From the NCBI GenBank assembly GCA_944393605.1, contig CALYAO010000017.1, positions 24,121-88,120 on the forward strand: a stretch of DNA of 64,000 nt, given 5' to 3'. Position 1 is the stretch's first letter, and every line of letters begins with the position of its first letter. This DNA comes from an uncultured Clostridia bacterium. Lineage in GTDB: Bacteria > Bacillota > Clostridia > UBA1381 > UBA9506. Shown here piece by piece: positions 36,014 to 46,500 of this stretch. A program made the translations under genes and the position numbers. The notes beneath the pieces were generated by a model that searched no databases, was not told where the DNA came from, and worked only from the letters and a program-made list of their open reading frames with translations.

Positions 36014-36075
36014 ATTTTACAGGAAATCAAGCCCGTTTTTAATAGATAATATTGCGCTTTCGTATAACATTTTGC
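36014..36075 (-). promoter_or_regulatory. Promoter of the GH30/SLH operon with the shared 36-bp element
   Basis: On the minus strand the -10 is TAAAAT (36014-36019) and the -35 position reads only TTAAAA (36037-36042) at 17 bp. The 36-bp element at 36040-36075 has half-sites GCAAAATGTTATACGAAA and GCAATATTATCTATTA, 20 bp apart start to start. It ends 20 bp before the -10 and covers the -35. This suggests an activator-dependent promoter. Confidence 0.7.
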
Positions 36076-36119
36076 CCAAACCCGCATCCGTCCGCCAGCT
36101 GATGCCACAGATGAGAAAT

Positions 36120-36141
36120 ACCGGGCACCCGAGCGCCCGGC
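36120..36141 (-). terminator. Probable terminator after the 828-residue secreted protein gene
   Basis: On the minus strand GCCGGGC and GCCCGGT form a 6-7 bp stem 30 nt after the stop codon, followed by ATTTCTC. The T-run is poor, so termination may be partial and allow read-through toward the next promoter. Confidence 0.5.
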
Positions 36142-36170
36142 ATTCTTCCCTATTTCAATAGGTTTCCCCG

Positions 36171-38657
36171 CTATTTGATTTCCGCCGGCACCAAATACGG
36201 CACCTGCGATGCTAAACTATCCCACAGAAAACTCCTAACGGTACAACCAGCAAACCCAGTGAGATCCATTTCCGGGCCTGTGATGGACAGCGCAGTGCCT
36301 TCCGCCTGCACCGCCGCCGAACATTTGACAGCCGCCAACACATCGTTCTGGTAAACTGCGGTTATCAAGATGTAGGAATTGCCCGGCACCGCATCCACGA
36401 TGTCTGCGGTTGCGGTGACCTGCGTCGCACCCGCCAGGGATGTGATCTCCGCGCCCGACTGGTCACGGTAGACGATGGCGGTCTCTTCGGGCTCGGGTTC
36501 AATGAACTCCGGCTCATCCGCCCGGGTCACAAACCGCACGTTGTCCAGATAGAACGTGATGGGCACGTCCGTGGTGTTCTTACCCGTGAAGCCAACGCCC
36601 GCAACAGAGTCGTAGTTGTAAGTGCCAGCTGCGGTCACCGTCCCCTGCTCTTTCATCTCGGTCAGCGGAATCACGATCTGCTGCCACTGCCCGATCTTTG
36701 TACTATCCACATACTCCGCCAGCGGCAGGGATAACGTATCGGGCGCTTCCTCCGCTCCGCTCATAATATACACCGCAAAGTCCTCCGGCATGTTGCTCGC
36801 CAGATACACCCAGAATTGCAGGAAAGCCGGACTTTGTCCCTGATGCTCACCCGTCGTATAGGCGTCAAACATCTTTCTTTGATTCGCAACCGGTCCTGAT
36901 TTTACGCCGAAATCGCAATCCTCTGCATTTGCATCAAAGGTCACCTTGGTGGAATACGTTCCACTGGCAGGCGTGATCTCGGTGGATTTTTCTACCACGC
37001 TCCGCGATTCGCTGCCGCTTTGATACAGCGGCGACGTAATGCCCTCCGTGATGAAGTCCCGAAGGAGATTGTTGTCGGGCGAAACATAAACCGTAATGAT
37101 CTCCGACTCGGCCAAAATGTCCGCCGAGGCATTCTGTGCACGCAATCTCAGCCGGTAATACCCGGGATACCCGGCATAATAGCTGATCGGATAGCCTGCC
37201 GCAGCATTGGAGGAATAGGTATTTGTCCTTTGTATGAGCCCCGGCGCCGTAGGCACGTCATTATCCACATACACACGGGAGATCTGGTTATCACCGTTCT
37301 TGGCGGGCTGATTTGCCTCCACGTAGAACTGGAAGAAGGAGCCCGTCTGCACGGTGTACATATCAGGCATCGCCATGCCATACAATGCGCCATCCGCCGG
37401 GAATTTTGCAGCAATGGTAACGCCCGACACCGTAAACGCACGGGTCACAGCCTCGCTCGCCAGGCCTTCATCGTCATATGCGATCACCTTCACAGTATGC
37501 GCCGCATCCGCATCCGATGCAGTCGGTGTCCACGTTGCCTCAAACGGCGCCTGTGTGGCCGTCGCAAAGGGAGAGTCTGCATCATCTAAATAGAACTCCA
37601 CGCGGTCCGCCGTGCCGTCATCTGTCACATCCGCGCTAAATACGAACTCTTTCTGCTGCTGAATAAACTGGCCCTCTCTAGCCGGCGAGGTGATGGTTGC
37701 AGTAGGCGCTGTATTCTCCCCCGTTACTCGCACCTGTCGGGAAATCGCCTCGGAAGTCGCTTCCGCATTCTTTGCCTGAACCGCATATACATAAGAGCTT
37801 GCGGCATCTCCGGGCAGCGTATCGGTATAAGTCGTCGCGGTCACAGTATCCAGCAGGGTGCCGTCACGATACACATCATACCCCGTCACGGTTCCTTCTG
37901 TCGGCGCCGTCCAGGTCAGCGTTACGTTGGAGGCTGTTTTTTCGGAGACCGCAAGTGCCGAAGGTGCGGCAAGGTAGGGTTCAAATACGGCATCCGCCAG
38001 CCGCATGAGTTGGAAGGATTCCAGCGGCTCCTCATTGATGCACGCAATATACAGGCCGCTCACATTGTTCCAATTAAATTCGGTCGCCTCTGCCATACTG
38101 GTAGAAAAGGTCCCACGCTCTTTGAAGTACGAAAGTGGGATGGTGACCTTCTGCCAGGTATATACCGCTGTGTTTGGCGCAAAAATTTCCATGTCCGCCA
38201 CATCTTCCATAGGGACGGTCAGCCTGCCCAATTCATCGGCTCTGCCGCTCGTCCCCAAATCACAGGTGATCCCTATTTCAAAATCCTCGGGATTGGCCAT
38301 GATAACCGTCCAGAAACTCAGCGCCGCCGTATTCGCCCAGTCCCGTTCCGTATCCAGCGCCTTGCCGTGCAGAATAAATTCCGCTTTGTCATTGTCATCA
38401 AAGATATAGTTGACCTTGATGCGCCCATCCTTTTGCACATCTACCGCCGGCCGATTATTTTCTGCAATATCTGCCACCGAAAAGGTTGCAATATTCACCT
38501 GCGTCCTGGTGAAGCCGGGATAGGTTCCGTCTTTGCCGAACAGCGTCGCAAGCACCGTTCCGCCCGCGGGCGCGACCTCAGCAGAAACCGCGGGGAGCAG
38601 CCCCACCAGCAGAAACGCAGCCACACACAACCCCAAAAGCCTCATACCTTTTTTCAT
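36171..38657 (-). CDS. Secreted multidomain protein with Fn3, Ig-like and two CBM-like modules
   Basis: An 828-residue exported protein with signal peptide (MRLLGLCVAAFLLVGLLPAV). Around residues 60-230 is a CBM-like beta-sandwich (FNWNNVSGLYIACINEEP). A Fn3 domain follows (APSALAVSEKTASNVTLTW), then a cadherin/Ig-like domain (APTATITSPAREGQF) and a second CBM-like module (AYTTGEHQGQSPAFLQFWV). It ends SFLWDSLASQVPYLVPAEIK, a tail shared with the divergent neighbour. No catalytic domain is evident, so it may be a binding scaffold. ATG at 38657 follows AAGGAGGAGCGGATC; the open frame further upstream overlaps the promoter. Confidence 0.75.
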   Translation of the reverse strand: MKKGMRLLGLCVAAFLLVGLLPAVSAEVAPAGGTVLATLFGKDGTYPGFTRTQVNIATFSVADIAENNRPAVDVQKDGRIKVNYIFDDNDKAEFILHGKALDTERDWANTAALSFWTVIMANPEDFEIGITCDLGTSGRADELGRLTVPMEDVADMEIFAPNTAVYTWQKVTIPLSYFKERGTFSTSMAEATEFNWNNVSGLYIACINEEPLESFQLMRLADAVFEPYLAAPSALAVSEKTASNVTLTWTAPTEGTVTGYDVYRDGTLLDTVTATTYTDTLPGDAASSYVYAVQAKNAEATSEAISRQVRVTGENTAPTATITSPAREGQFIQQQKEFVFSADVTDDGTADRVEFYLDDADSPFATATQAPFEATWTPTASDADAAHTVKVIAYDDEGLASEAVTRAFTVSGVTIAAKFPADGALYGMAMPDMYTVQTGSFFQFYVEANQPAKNGDNQISRVYVDNDVPTAPGLIQRTNTYSSNAAAGYPISYYAGYPGYYRLRLRAQNASADILAESEIITVYVSPDNNLLRDFITEGITSPLYQSGSESRSVVEKSTEITPASGTYSTKVTFDANAEDCDFGVKSGPVANQRKMFDAYTTGEHQGQSPAFLQFWVYLASNMPEDFAVYIMSGAEEAPDTLSLPLAEYVDSTKIGQWQQIVIPLTEMKEQGTVTAAGTYNYDSVAGVGFTGKNTTDVPITFYLDNVRFVTRADEPEFIEPEPEETAIVYRDQSGAEITSLAGATQVTATADIVDAVPGNSYILITAVYQNDVLAAVKCSAAVQAEGTALSITGPEMDLTGFAGCTVRSFLWDSLASQVPYLVPAEIK

Positions 38658-38703
38658 GATCCGCTCCTCCTTTGTGATGGATATTTCCGAGCTATCTGGT
38701 TTT

Positions 38704-38766
38704 ATCATACCAATGTGTGCCCCATAAATACAATAGACGATCTTGCGGTATTGTGTATATTCTTGC
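38704..38766 (-). promoter_or_regulatory. Promoter of the 828-residue protein gene with the shared 36-bp element
   Basis: On the minus strand the -10 is TATGAT (38704-38709) and the -35 a weak TTGTAT (38728-38733) at 18 bp. The element at 38731-38766 has half-sites GCAAGAATATACACAA and GCAAGATCGTCTATTG exactly 20 bp apart, ending 21 bp before the -10 and overlapping the -35. Confidence 0.75.
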
Positions 38767-38772
38767 CGTGGT

Positions 38773-38834
38773 ACAAAAATATACAATGAAGGGCAAAATC
38801 GTCTATTGTTTTCGGTTTGGTCAGCCTCTAAAAT
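38773..38834 (+). promoter_or_regulatory. Divergent promoter of the 1172-residue enzyme gene with the shared 36-bp element
   Basis: On the plus strand the -10 is TAAAAT (38829-38834) and the -35 TTGTTT (38806-38811) at 17 bp. The element at 38773-38808 has half-sites ACAAAAATATACAATG and GCAAAATCGTCTATTG, 20 bp apart, ending 20 bp before the -10. It lies 6 bp from the divergent copy, giving a large overall inverted repeat. Confidence 0.75.
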
Positions 38835-38873
38835 AAAAAGAGGAAAAAATCAAGCCGAAAGGATGATGCACCT

Positions 38874-41800
38874 ATGAGAAAGCGCATACACTGTCTGCTG
38901 CTTGCCGCGCTAGTTGGGGCAATGACGCTGTTGCTCTGTCTGCCCGCCTCCGCGACAGACGATACAGACCCTATCCGCCCGCTGCACATCGAAGGCAACG
39001 ACTTTGTGGACGACGCGGGCAATGTGGTCAAATTCTGGGGCTTTAACCTGGTCGCCCTCTATCCAACCGCCACGCAGGCCGAGGCCATTGCGGAGCAGCT
39101 GGCTGCGTTGGGCGTCAACGTCGTCCGCCCGCACCACAACATGCGCAACAGCAAGGACTGGAACTGGGGGGACATCCCCGGCGCGCTGGTGGACTACGTA
39201 AACGACTCGCGGACGCCTGACCCCGTCGCATGGGAAAACTTTGACTATTTAAACTACCAGCTGCGGAAAAAGGGCATCTACACCCGCCCCAGCCTGGATG
39301 CCAGCCGCCGGTATCTGCCGGGGGATGTGGCGATTTTAGAGACCACAGAAGAGGATGCGGCAGCATGGTCTAACGCCATGGCAGCCTTGGAGCGGCTCGC
39401 ATGGAACGAATCCATGGACCTGCGGCGCATCCTGCCCATGATTGACGAGCGGTGTGCGCTGCTCAATGAGGAATATATCAAAAATTTCCTGACCCACACA
39501 AACGAACACACCGGCCTCACCTACGGCGAAGACCCTCAGACCCTGACATTGGAGATCATGAACGAGACCTCCACACCGTATGCCATCTATGCGGGCAACC
39601 GGTTTGAAAACTACATTGAGCGCGAGCCGGACCTACAGTACTGGTACGACCTATTTGTGGACCGGTTTGAGGCCTATTGCAGCGAACACGGCATGGAGCC
39701 GTTTGACTTCCTGACCACGCACACCAACGACCTCACCCTCGAACAGCAGGAATTCCGGGACAATTTCCTGGTGGAGCTAGACAACAACTACTACGAGCGC
39801 ATCCAGGCGTTTGTCAAAAATGACCTGCAATGCGATATTCCCATCACGTTCAGCAACCTGTTCCGCGGGGAGCATGTCATGCAGACCTATGCCGAGGGCG
39901 CGGACTACATCGAGGCACACAGCTACCCCAATCCTTTTGTGGCCGAAACCAAGCAGGACCTATTCTATGACACCGCACAGTCCCAGATCGCGGACATGCC
40001 CTACTTCATCGGGGAGCTCAATCAGACCGAAAACTTTTCCAGCGATGCGCTTGCTCAGGATCCCGATATCGAAGCGCGCTATAAGGCCCACCGTACCATG
40101 CTTCCGCTTGCCACAGCAGCCTATGGCGCATTCTCAGACTGGGCGGGCGTCAATTTCTTCGCCTGGTGCCACGGCAGCCGTAACCTTGACCAAGACGGCT
40201 ACGCGCTGCAGTATGACCGGACGCCCAACGACCGGTCCTATATGATCGGTGAGATACAGTCGGACGGCATGATGCTAGACCACATGCGGACAACGGGCAT
40301 CATCTTCAAAAAGGGTCTGGTACGGGAGAGCGTCCAACCCTTCACCCTATATGTAGACGACCCGGTCTGGATTTCCAACTATGCCGGGACACTGACCTAC
40401 AAATACCCCATCCAAGTCGGATGGCAGAGCATCCATGCGGTGCGCAAGTCCTATACCGATGGGTCCATTCCCTTCTCCCAGCTGCAATCGAGCATCCTGA
40501 CGGAGGAGACACCCAGCACCCTCATTTCAGACACCAATGAGATTATCAAAGACACGGTCAAAAAGCAGCTCATCATTAGCGCACCCCAGGCCGAAGCGTT
40601 CAGCGGCGACCTGGGCGGTCAGCCCGCCGCTATCAACCACCTCTCGGTGAGTGCATCAGATGGCAACGCCACCGTGGTCCTGGTCGCAGATGACGATACC
40701 CCCATCGGGGAGAGCAAAAAACTCATCCTGAGCGCCACCGGCGTACAGGCGGACATGACGACCGAATACAACCCCGTCATCACGCTCTCGGGCCTGCGCG
40801 CAGGCACCTGGGAAATGAAGCTCACGCGCGCGGGCGCGGATTCGGGCTCCATCCTGCGGGTACAGACGGATGCGAGCGGCAACGTCACGCTGCCCACCAT
40901 GGGCGCAGATGTGCCTTGGAACGAATGTGAGCTCACCTATGTACAGAACTTTGCCTTTGAAGGTCCCCTCTTTTCAGACGGGACGGGTGCGCCACTGGCC
41001 CAGCTGCCCCTGTCGGGCGGAACGGTGCAGGTTGCTCTGGAGATCACCAACAACACCGGCAGCGCCGCCGATATGGCCGCCATCCTCGCGCTGTATCAAA
41101 ATGGCGCACTGTTATCCATGTCCATCAACCAAGACACGCTGAGGCCGGGGGCCAACGCCGTGGAGACGGACGCCCTTACCGTGCCCGAGGCGACACCCAC
41201 TGAGCTGGCCACGGTGACCGACACGGCCTTCACCGATACGAGACTTACGAGCGATACCCGATACCGCTATGTCATAGAGGCCTACCAAGGCGACTCCCTG
41301 CTGTCCTCCATAGAACAGGACGTAAAAACCCTAGGCGGAGGCGGGAATGCGCCCGCTGCCCCCAGCAATCTAACACCTGCCTATGTGAGTGCGGACACCA
41401 TCGGCTTGCAATGGGAGCCGTCGGGCACGCCCTATGTGCAGTATGCCGTATATCGGGACGGCGCTAAGATTGCAACGGTCAGCGGCACGTGCTACCATGA
41501 CACTAGCCTTGCCCCCAATGCCGCATACACCTATGAGGTGCGTGCACTGCGGGGCAGTACGGAGAGCACAGGTACATCTCTGCGCATCCGCACTGCGCCC
41601 TATGTCCTGGCGCAGATGTTTGACGATGCAGAAAACTCCAATTTCGCGGTGGACCGCACTCTCTCATATGGCGTACGGGACAGCAGCACCGCCAATCCCA
41701 ATACGCCGCAGGGTGACTACTCATACCGGCTCGCGGCGGATATCAGCACCACGTCGGATACGCCAACCCAAATGATGTATTACAACTACCTGTTCCAGCG

Positions 41801-42392
41801 CAACAATGCAGTCCAAAGCTGCGACCTGACCGAATACCGGGATACGGCCTCCCTGCACCTCTTTATCAACCCGCGGACGCCGCGCCAACGAAACGAAATC
41901 GGGCTGGTCAGCCGGGATGCAAATGGCGCTTACTCCTTCCTGCGCGTGGATTTGTCTGATTATGTGGACCTCGGCTTTGGCAACTACATGCCAGGCAACT
42001 GGAGGGAGCTCTATATCCCGCTCAGCGACCTTGCACAAAAGGGCATCTACGACCAAAACGGTTCCTCCGCACCCCAATTTGACTGGACCAACGTCGCCGG
42101 CTTCTCCCTTGCATGCAGCGATGAAGCATATGCAGGACAGCCGGGCATCCATTGGCTCGCCATTGACGATTACAACCTGGTGCTAAACCGCCCGGCCCCG
42201 ATGTCCGCGTCGGACGAGGCCTTCACGCTCACCGACCTCAGCGAAGATACCATCTCCTACACCTGGACGCCCGCTCCGGGTGCGGACCGCTATGTGATCA
42301 AACGATACGATGGCCTGTGCAGCGCCGAGCTGTTTGTATGGGATTCGCTTACGGGGCAACATCCTTATACCGTGCCCTTTGGGCTTGACTAA
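38874..42392 (+). CDS. Secreted GH5-like (clan GH-A) glycoside hydrolase with Fn3 and CBM-like modules
   Basis: A 1172-residue exported enzyme. After a signal peptide (IHCLLLAALVGAMTLLLCLP) comes a TIM-barrel domain (about 40-500): FWGFNLVALYPTATQAEA, VRPHHNMRN, probable acid/base in LEIMNETSTP near residue 230, and probable nucleophile in YFIGELNQTENF near 381. A beta-rich linker region, a Fn3 domain (APSNLTPAYVSADTIGLQW) and a CBM-like module (FDWTNVAGFSLACSDEAY) follow. The end is FVWDSLTGQHPYTVPFGL, like its divergent neighbour. Family assignment within clan A is uncertain. ATG at 38874 follows AAAGGATGATGCACCT. Confidence 0.75.
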   Translation: MRKRIHCLLLAALVGAMTLLLCLPASATDDTDPIRPLHIEGNDFVDDAGNVVKFWGFNLVALYPTATQAEAIAEQLAALGVNVVRPHHNMRNSKDWNWGDIPGALVDYVNDSRTPDPVAWENFDYLNYQLRKKGIYTRPSLDASRRYLPGDVAILETTEEDAAAWSNAMAALERLAWNESMDLRRILPMIDERCALLNEEYIKNFLTHTNEHTGLTYGEDPQTLTLEIMNETSTPYAIYAGNRFENYIEREPDLQYWYDLFVDRFEAYCSEHGMEPFDFLTTHTNDLTLEQQEFRDNFLVELDNNYYERIQAFVKNDLQCDIPITFSNLFRGEHVMQTYAEGADYIEAHSYPNPFVAETKQDLFYDTAQSQIADMPYFIGELNQTENFSSDALAQDPDIEARYKAHRTMLPLATAAYGAFSDWAGVNFFAWCHGSRNLDQDGYALQYDRTPNDRSYMIGEIQSDGMMLDHMRTTGIIFKKGLVRESVQPFTLYVDDPVWISNYAGTLTYKYPIQVGWQSIHAVRKSYTDGSIPFSQLQSSILTEETPSTLISDTNEIIKDTVKKQLIISAPQAEAFSGDLGGQPAAINHLSVSASDGNATVVLVADDDTPIGESKKLILSATGVQADMTTEYNPVITLSGLRAGTWEMKLTRAGADSGSILRVQTDASGNVTLPTMGADVPWNECELTYVQNFAFEGPLFSDGTGAPLAQLPLSGGTVQVALEITNNTGSAADMAAILALYQNGALLSMSINQDTLRPGANAVETDALTVPEATPTELATVTDTAFTDTRLTSDTRYRYVIEAYQGDSLLSSIEQDVKTLGGGGNAPAAPSNLTPAYVSADTIGLQWEPSGTPYVQYAVYRDGAKIATVSGTCYHDTSLAPNAAYTYEVRALRGSTESTGTSLRIRTAPYVLAQMFDDAENSNFAVDRTLSYGVRDSSTANPNTPQGDYSYRLAADISTTSDTPTQMMYYNYLFQRNNAVQSCDLTEYRDTASLHLFINPRTPRQRNEIGLVSRDANGAYSFLRVDLSDYVDLGFGNYMPGNWRELYIPLSDLAQKGIYDQNGSSAPQFDWTNVAGFSLACSDEAYAGQPGIHWLAIDDYNLVLNRPAPMSASDEAFTLTDLSEDTISYTWTPAPGADRYVIKRYDGLCSAELFVWDSLTGQHPYTVPFGLD

Positions 42393-42418
42393 CCATCATT
42401 TTTGAGGAGAGATATACT

Positions 42419-43447
42419 ATGACAGCAAGAGAGATCATCGCCAAACGACTGTGCCACGAAGGCACGCGCGTCACGCCCTATGACGTGCAGCTGGAGCCCA
42501 AGCTACACCAGCGCCTGACCGAGCATTACGGCGACCCCGACTGGTTTGAAAAGAAGATCCGCAAATTCACCTGCACCCACCTGCGCGTGGATACGGTCTT
42601 GATGCGTCCGGTGGACGACGTGTACGCGGTGGACGGGTATGGTGCGCGCTGGCGCATGGACCGCAAGCCATGGCACCTGGAGACCCCGCCCTTGGCCGAG
42701 CCCGCGTTCGGAGAGTACCAATTCCCCAGCGCAGAGATGTTTGTGGCGCCCATTGTGGCCGACCGTGCGGAAGCTGCCCGCCTGTATGAACAGGACACGG
42801 AGCATTACCGGATCATCTCCATGGGATGGGGCATCTTTGAACACACCTGGCGTATCCGCGGTTTTGAAAATGCCATGATGGACATGCTGACGGATAAGGG
42901 GTTTTATCGAGAACTGACCCAAAGGCTGACAGACAACTACATCGCCATGCTCAAAGCATGCGAGGACGTGCCGGCGGATGCCTATCTGTTCGGGGATGAC
43001 TGGGGGGATCAGCGGGGCGTCATGATCGGCGTGGAAAGCTGGCGCAAATTCATCAAGCCCTGCTGGGCGCGTATCTACGAGGAGGTGCATCGCCAGGGCA
43101 AGGTGGTCATCCAGCATTCCTGCGGCAGCATCGCAGATCTCTACGACGACCTTGCGGAGATCGGCATGGACTGCCACGAGAGCGTCCAGCCCGAGGCACA
43201 TGGGATGGCCCCTGAGCGCATCAAAGCGTTGTATGGCAAAAAGGTGTCCTTCTGGGGCTGTTTGGGGACGCAGGGCATCCTGTATCATGGGTCCCCCGCC
43301 GAAATCCGGGGCGAGATTTACCGGCTGCACCACCTGTTTCAGGAGGACGGCGGGTATGTGCTGGCCCCTTCTAAGCCGCTCCCCGACGAAATGGAGCTGG
43401 ACAAGGCCATCGCGGTCATCGAAACCCTGGCCGAGCTAAACGGCTGA
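42419..43447 (+). CDS. UroD-like protein in a glycan cluster (copy 2)
   Basis: The 342-residue protein has the UroD/cobalamin-methyltransferase fold. It starts TAREIIAKRLCHEGTRVTPY and contains YLFGDDWGDQRGVMIGVESW and VVIQHSCGSIADLYDDL followed by CHESVQPEAHGM. The HSCG and later CHES residues could bind metal, as in methyltransferase relatives. It lies 26 nt after the secreted GH5-like gene and shares its transcript, ahead of a double terminator. No porphyrin or corrinoid genes adjoin. It is about as distant from copy 1 as family members usually are. ATG at 42419 follows GAGGAGAGATATACT. Function unknown. Confidence 0.82.
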   Translation: MTAREIIAKRLCHEGTRVTPYDVQLEPKLHQRLTEHYGDPDWFEKKIRKFTCTHLRVDTVLMRPVDDVYAVDGYGARWRMDRKPWHLETPPLAEPAFGEYQFPSAEMFVAPIVADRAEAARLYEQDTEHYRIISMGWGIFEHTWRIRGFENAMMDMLTDKGFYRELTQRLTDNYIAMLKACEDVPADAYLFGDDWGDQRGVMIGVESWRKFIKPCWARIYEEVHRQGKVVIQHSCGSIADLYDDLAEIGMDCHESVQPEAHGMAPERIKALYGKKVSFWGCLGTQGILYHGSPAEIRGEIYRLHHLFQEDGGYVLAPSKPLPDEMELDKAIAVIETLAELNG

Positions 43448-43464
43448 TGCCACAAGATCAAAAA

Positions 43465-43500
43465 ACGGCCTCCTGCGCCTGCGCATAGGGTCGTTTTTTT
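43465..43500 (+). terminator. Terminator after UroD-like copy 2
   Basis: AAAAACGGCC and a downstream GGGTCGTTTTTTT form an imperfect stem with a T7 tract just after the stop codon. Confidence 0.65.
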
Positions 43501-43534
43501 GAAAGCGCCAGGGAGCGTGCCGTTTTTCCCATAC

Positions 43535-43566
43535 AAAAAAGCCCCAAACCAGTGGGGCCTTTTTTC
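43535..43566. terminator. Bidirectional terminator between the convergent operons
   Basis: AAAAAAGCCCCA and TGGGGCCTTTTTT pair with one bulge around an AACCAG-type loop. A and T tracts on both sides let it stop the plus-strand UroD-like operon and the minus-strand GH38 operon, whose last stop codon is 6 nt away. Confidence 0.88.
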
Positions 43567-43571
43567 TGTTC

Positions 43572-46500
43572 TTATGCACGAATCCGAAACGTCCGAATCT
43601 CAAACGGCTTGATGGAAAAGACAAAGGTGCCGTTTTCTTGGGTCATCTGAGCCTCATCCCGCTCCAGCAGGTCACATTCCCACACCGAGGAAACGGGCCC
43701 ATGCCACGTCACCCGCGCCTCTGACCGGCACCCGTGGCACTCATACAGCCGGATGACGAAGCCATCCGCATCCTCCGCCTGCTTGACCACTTCCACCATG
43801 ACGTTGTCCCTATCCACATCCACCAGCGAGCCGGAAGCCGGCAGCGCACCCGCATGCGCCTCCTCCACCTGTGCATAGGGCGCGCAGTTGAGCATATACG
43901 CGGCCCGGACAGTGCCGCCTTCACGCCATGTGCCCGCGTGCGGATACAGGGCGTAGGTAAAGGTATGCACCTCCCGGTCCGCATTGGGGTTGGGGTCGAT
44001 GGGGGACTTTAGAAGCGTCTGCCGCATCACGCTGCCGTGGATATCATAGCCATACTTGCAGTCATTTAATAAGCTGACGCCATATCCAGCCTCCGAAAGA
44101 TCGGCCCACTTCTGCCCGCACACCTCAAATTTCGCCGCATCCCAGCTGGTGTTGCGGTGAGTCGGCCGCACAACGCTGCCATACTGCACCTCATAAGTCG
44201 CACAGTCCGTCTGCACATCCACTGGGAAAGCCACCTTGAGCAGAATCTGCCGCTCCTTCCAGTCGATGGTGTTTTTGACGTCAATCCGGGGAATATCCTG
44301 ATAAATACAGATGTCCTGGTAAATGAGCGACTCCTCAAACCGGCGCGTCACACGGACGCATGCGCGCACGGGGCCTTCCTCCACCACCCGGATTCCCTGC
44401 ACATCCGCAATCTCCCACATGTGCTCCTCATAGTAGGAAGCGATCTCCCAGGCATCATAGTCGGGCGGACGGTCCTCAAATGCTTGCAGCACATTCCCCC
44501 GCGCACCGTCCTGCAACACCTCCCGGCCGTTTTGCTTGTCATAGATGGAAATCATGTGTGCGTTCTCGTCCATCCGAATCCTAAAATACCGGTTTTCCAG
44601 GCAGTCAACCGACACATGCAACTCACTGTCCGCATGCCTGCTGGCCGCGCCTTCTGCCAGTGCATATGCCCGGTATCCCTTTGCGGGCAACTCCCGTGCC
44701 AGGAACAGCAGACCATCCGCCGTCTTTTGACAGGGCATCGGATTGCCCGCGTCATCCAGCACAACCGGGTTTTCCATCCCGCTGGGCATGTCGCAGCACA
44801 CCACATCGTCCCGCGCAAAGCCCAGCTGGTTAAACACGACCACCGCACGCTGCGTCAGCGCGACATTGCCCGCCACGCTGTCCGCCGCCGCATGCAGCAT
44901 GTCCTTGCCGGCTGCCAGGACGCGCTCATAATCCCGCCTGGAGTCCTCATAGACCGCCTCGGTCGCGGACCCGGGCAGGATGTCGTGGAACTGGTTGAGC
45001 AGGATGGTATGCCACCCCTCCGAGAGCCGCGCCTGCGGATAGGGGGCGCCGCTCAGCAGCGCGGCCGCCGCTGACAGCCATTCCACATCCTGATACAAAA
45101 ACTCGCTCTTGCGGTTATATCGCTTATTGCGCCCCATGGAGGTGAGCGTTCCGCGGTGAAACTCTAGGTACAGTTCCCCCACCCACTTGGGCAGCTTGGG
45201 ATTGTCTCCGACGCTGGCCTCCAGCCGATGGAAAAAGTCCGCGGCTTTGCCCAGCTTCACCTGCGGGCAGCCCGGGATGCCCTTTTCAAACCGCCGGGCA
45301 TGCTCCAGCATCCACCGGGTGGGGCCGCCGCCGCCGTCCCCATAGCCGAATGCCATCAACACCTCATTGTGCAGCGCCTTCTCCTGATATTTGTTCCAAG
45401 CGCTCATCACATGAGGCGCGTCAATGCGTCCATTGTAAGACACGGCATAGGGTCGGGGCATAAAGGTCGGGCTCTGCGCCGTGATCATATGGGTCAACAC
45501 CTCCGACCCGTCAATGCCCTGCCAATAGAAAGTATCATAGGGCAGGCCGTTGGTATCGTTCCAACCCAACTTGGTGGACATAAAATACTTGACGCCCGAC
45601 CGCCGCATAATCTGGGGTAGGGCAGGGCTGTATCCAAACACGTCGGGTAGCCACAGAATCTCACAGTCCACCCCAAACTCCTCCTGGAAAAACCGCTTAC
45701 CATAGAGCATCTGGCGCACCAGCGATTCCCCAGAGGTCACATTGCAGTCCGCCTCCACCCACATGGCGCCCTCGGGCTCCCATCGGCCTTCGGCCACCCG
45801 CTCTTTGATCTTCGCATACAGCTCGGGATGGTCCTCCTTGATGTATGCATAGAGCTGGGGCTGGCTGGACATGAAGATATATTCGGGGAACGCCTCCATC
45901 AGACGCAGCACGGTGGAAAAGCTCCGCGCGACCTTCTCGCGGGTCTGCGCCAGCGTCCACCACCACGCCACGTCGATGTGGGTATGCCCCACGCACAAGA
46001 TTGTGATGTCCGACCCCTTGCAGTAGTCCTCGTAGAAGGCATGCTGCATATAATCGCAGGCAGCCGCCACCGATTTCGCATAGTTTTCCGATCCTGGGCG
46101 GCGCAGATCCAGCAGGTTCGCCGCATGGGTCAGGTGCGCCAGGATGTCGCTCCGGCGCTTGTCGTTCTTATCCAACAGCTCAACGACCTGGAGCGGTACT
46201 TTGAGGTCATAGCACAGCCGCTCGGTCATACGGTCACAGCCTGACAGCGTGCATTTCATCTCAGACATGCCGCCCTTGATGCCGCAGTAGGAATGCAGGG
46301 CGATTTTGTATGTCGTCCCGGCGACCGCTTTGGGGCACAGCACCACCTCCTGGTGTCGGATGTCCAGCCCCTGCACCAGCTTGCCATCCACATAGAGGAT
46401 AAACTGCGGGTTGGCAAGGTCCCAGCCGCCAGCCGTTCCCGTGCTGACGTGCAAAATGACCTCCTGCCCGTCCAGTGACGGCGGGATGGTCACATCCGCG

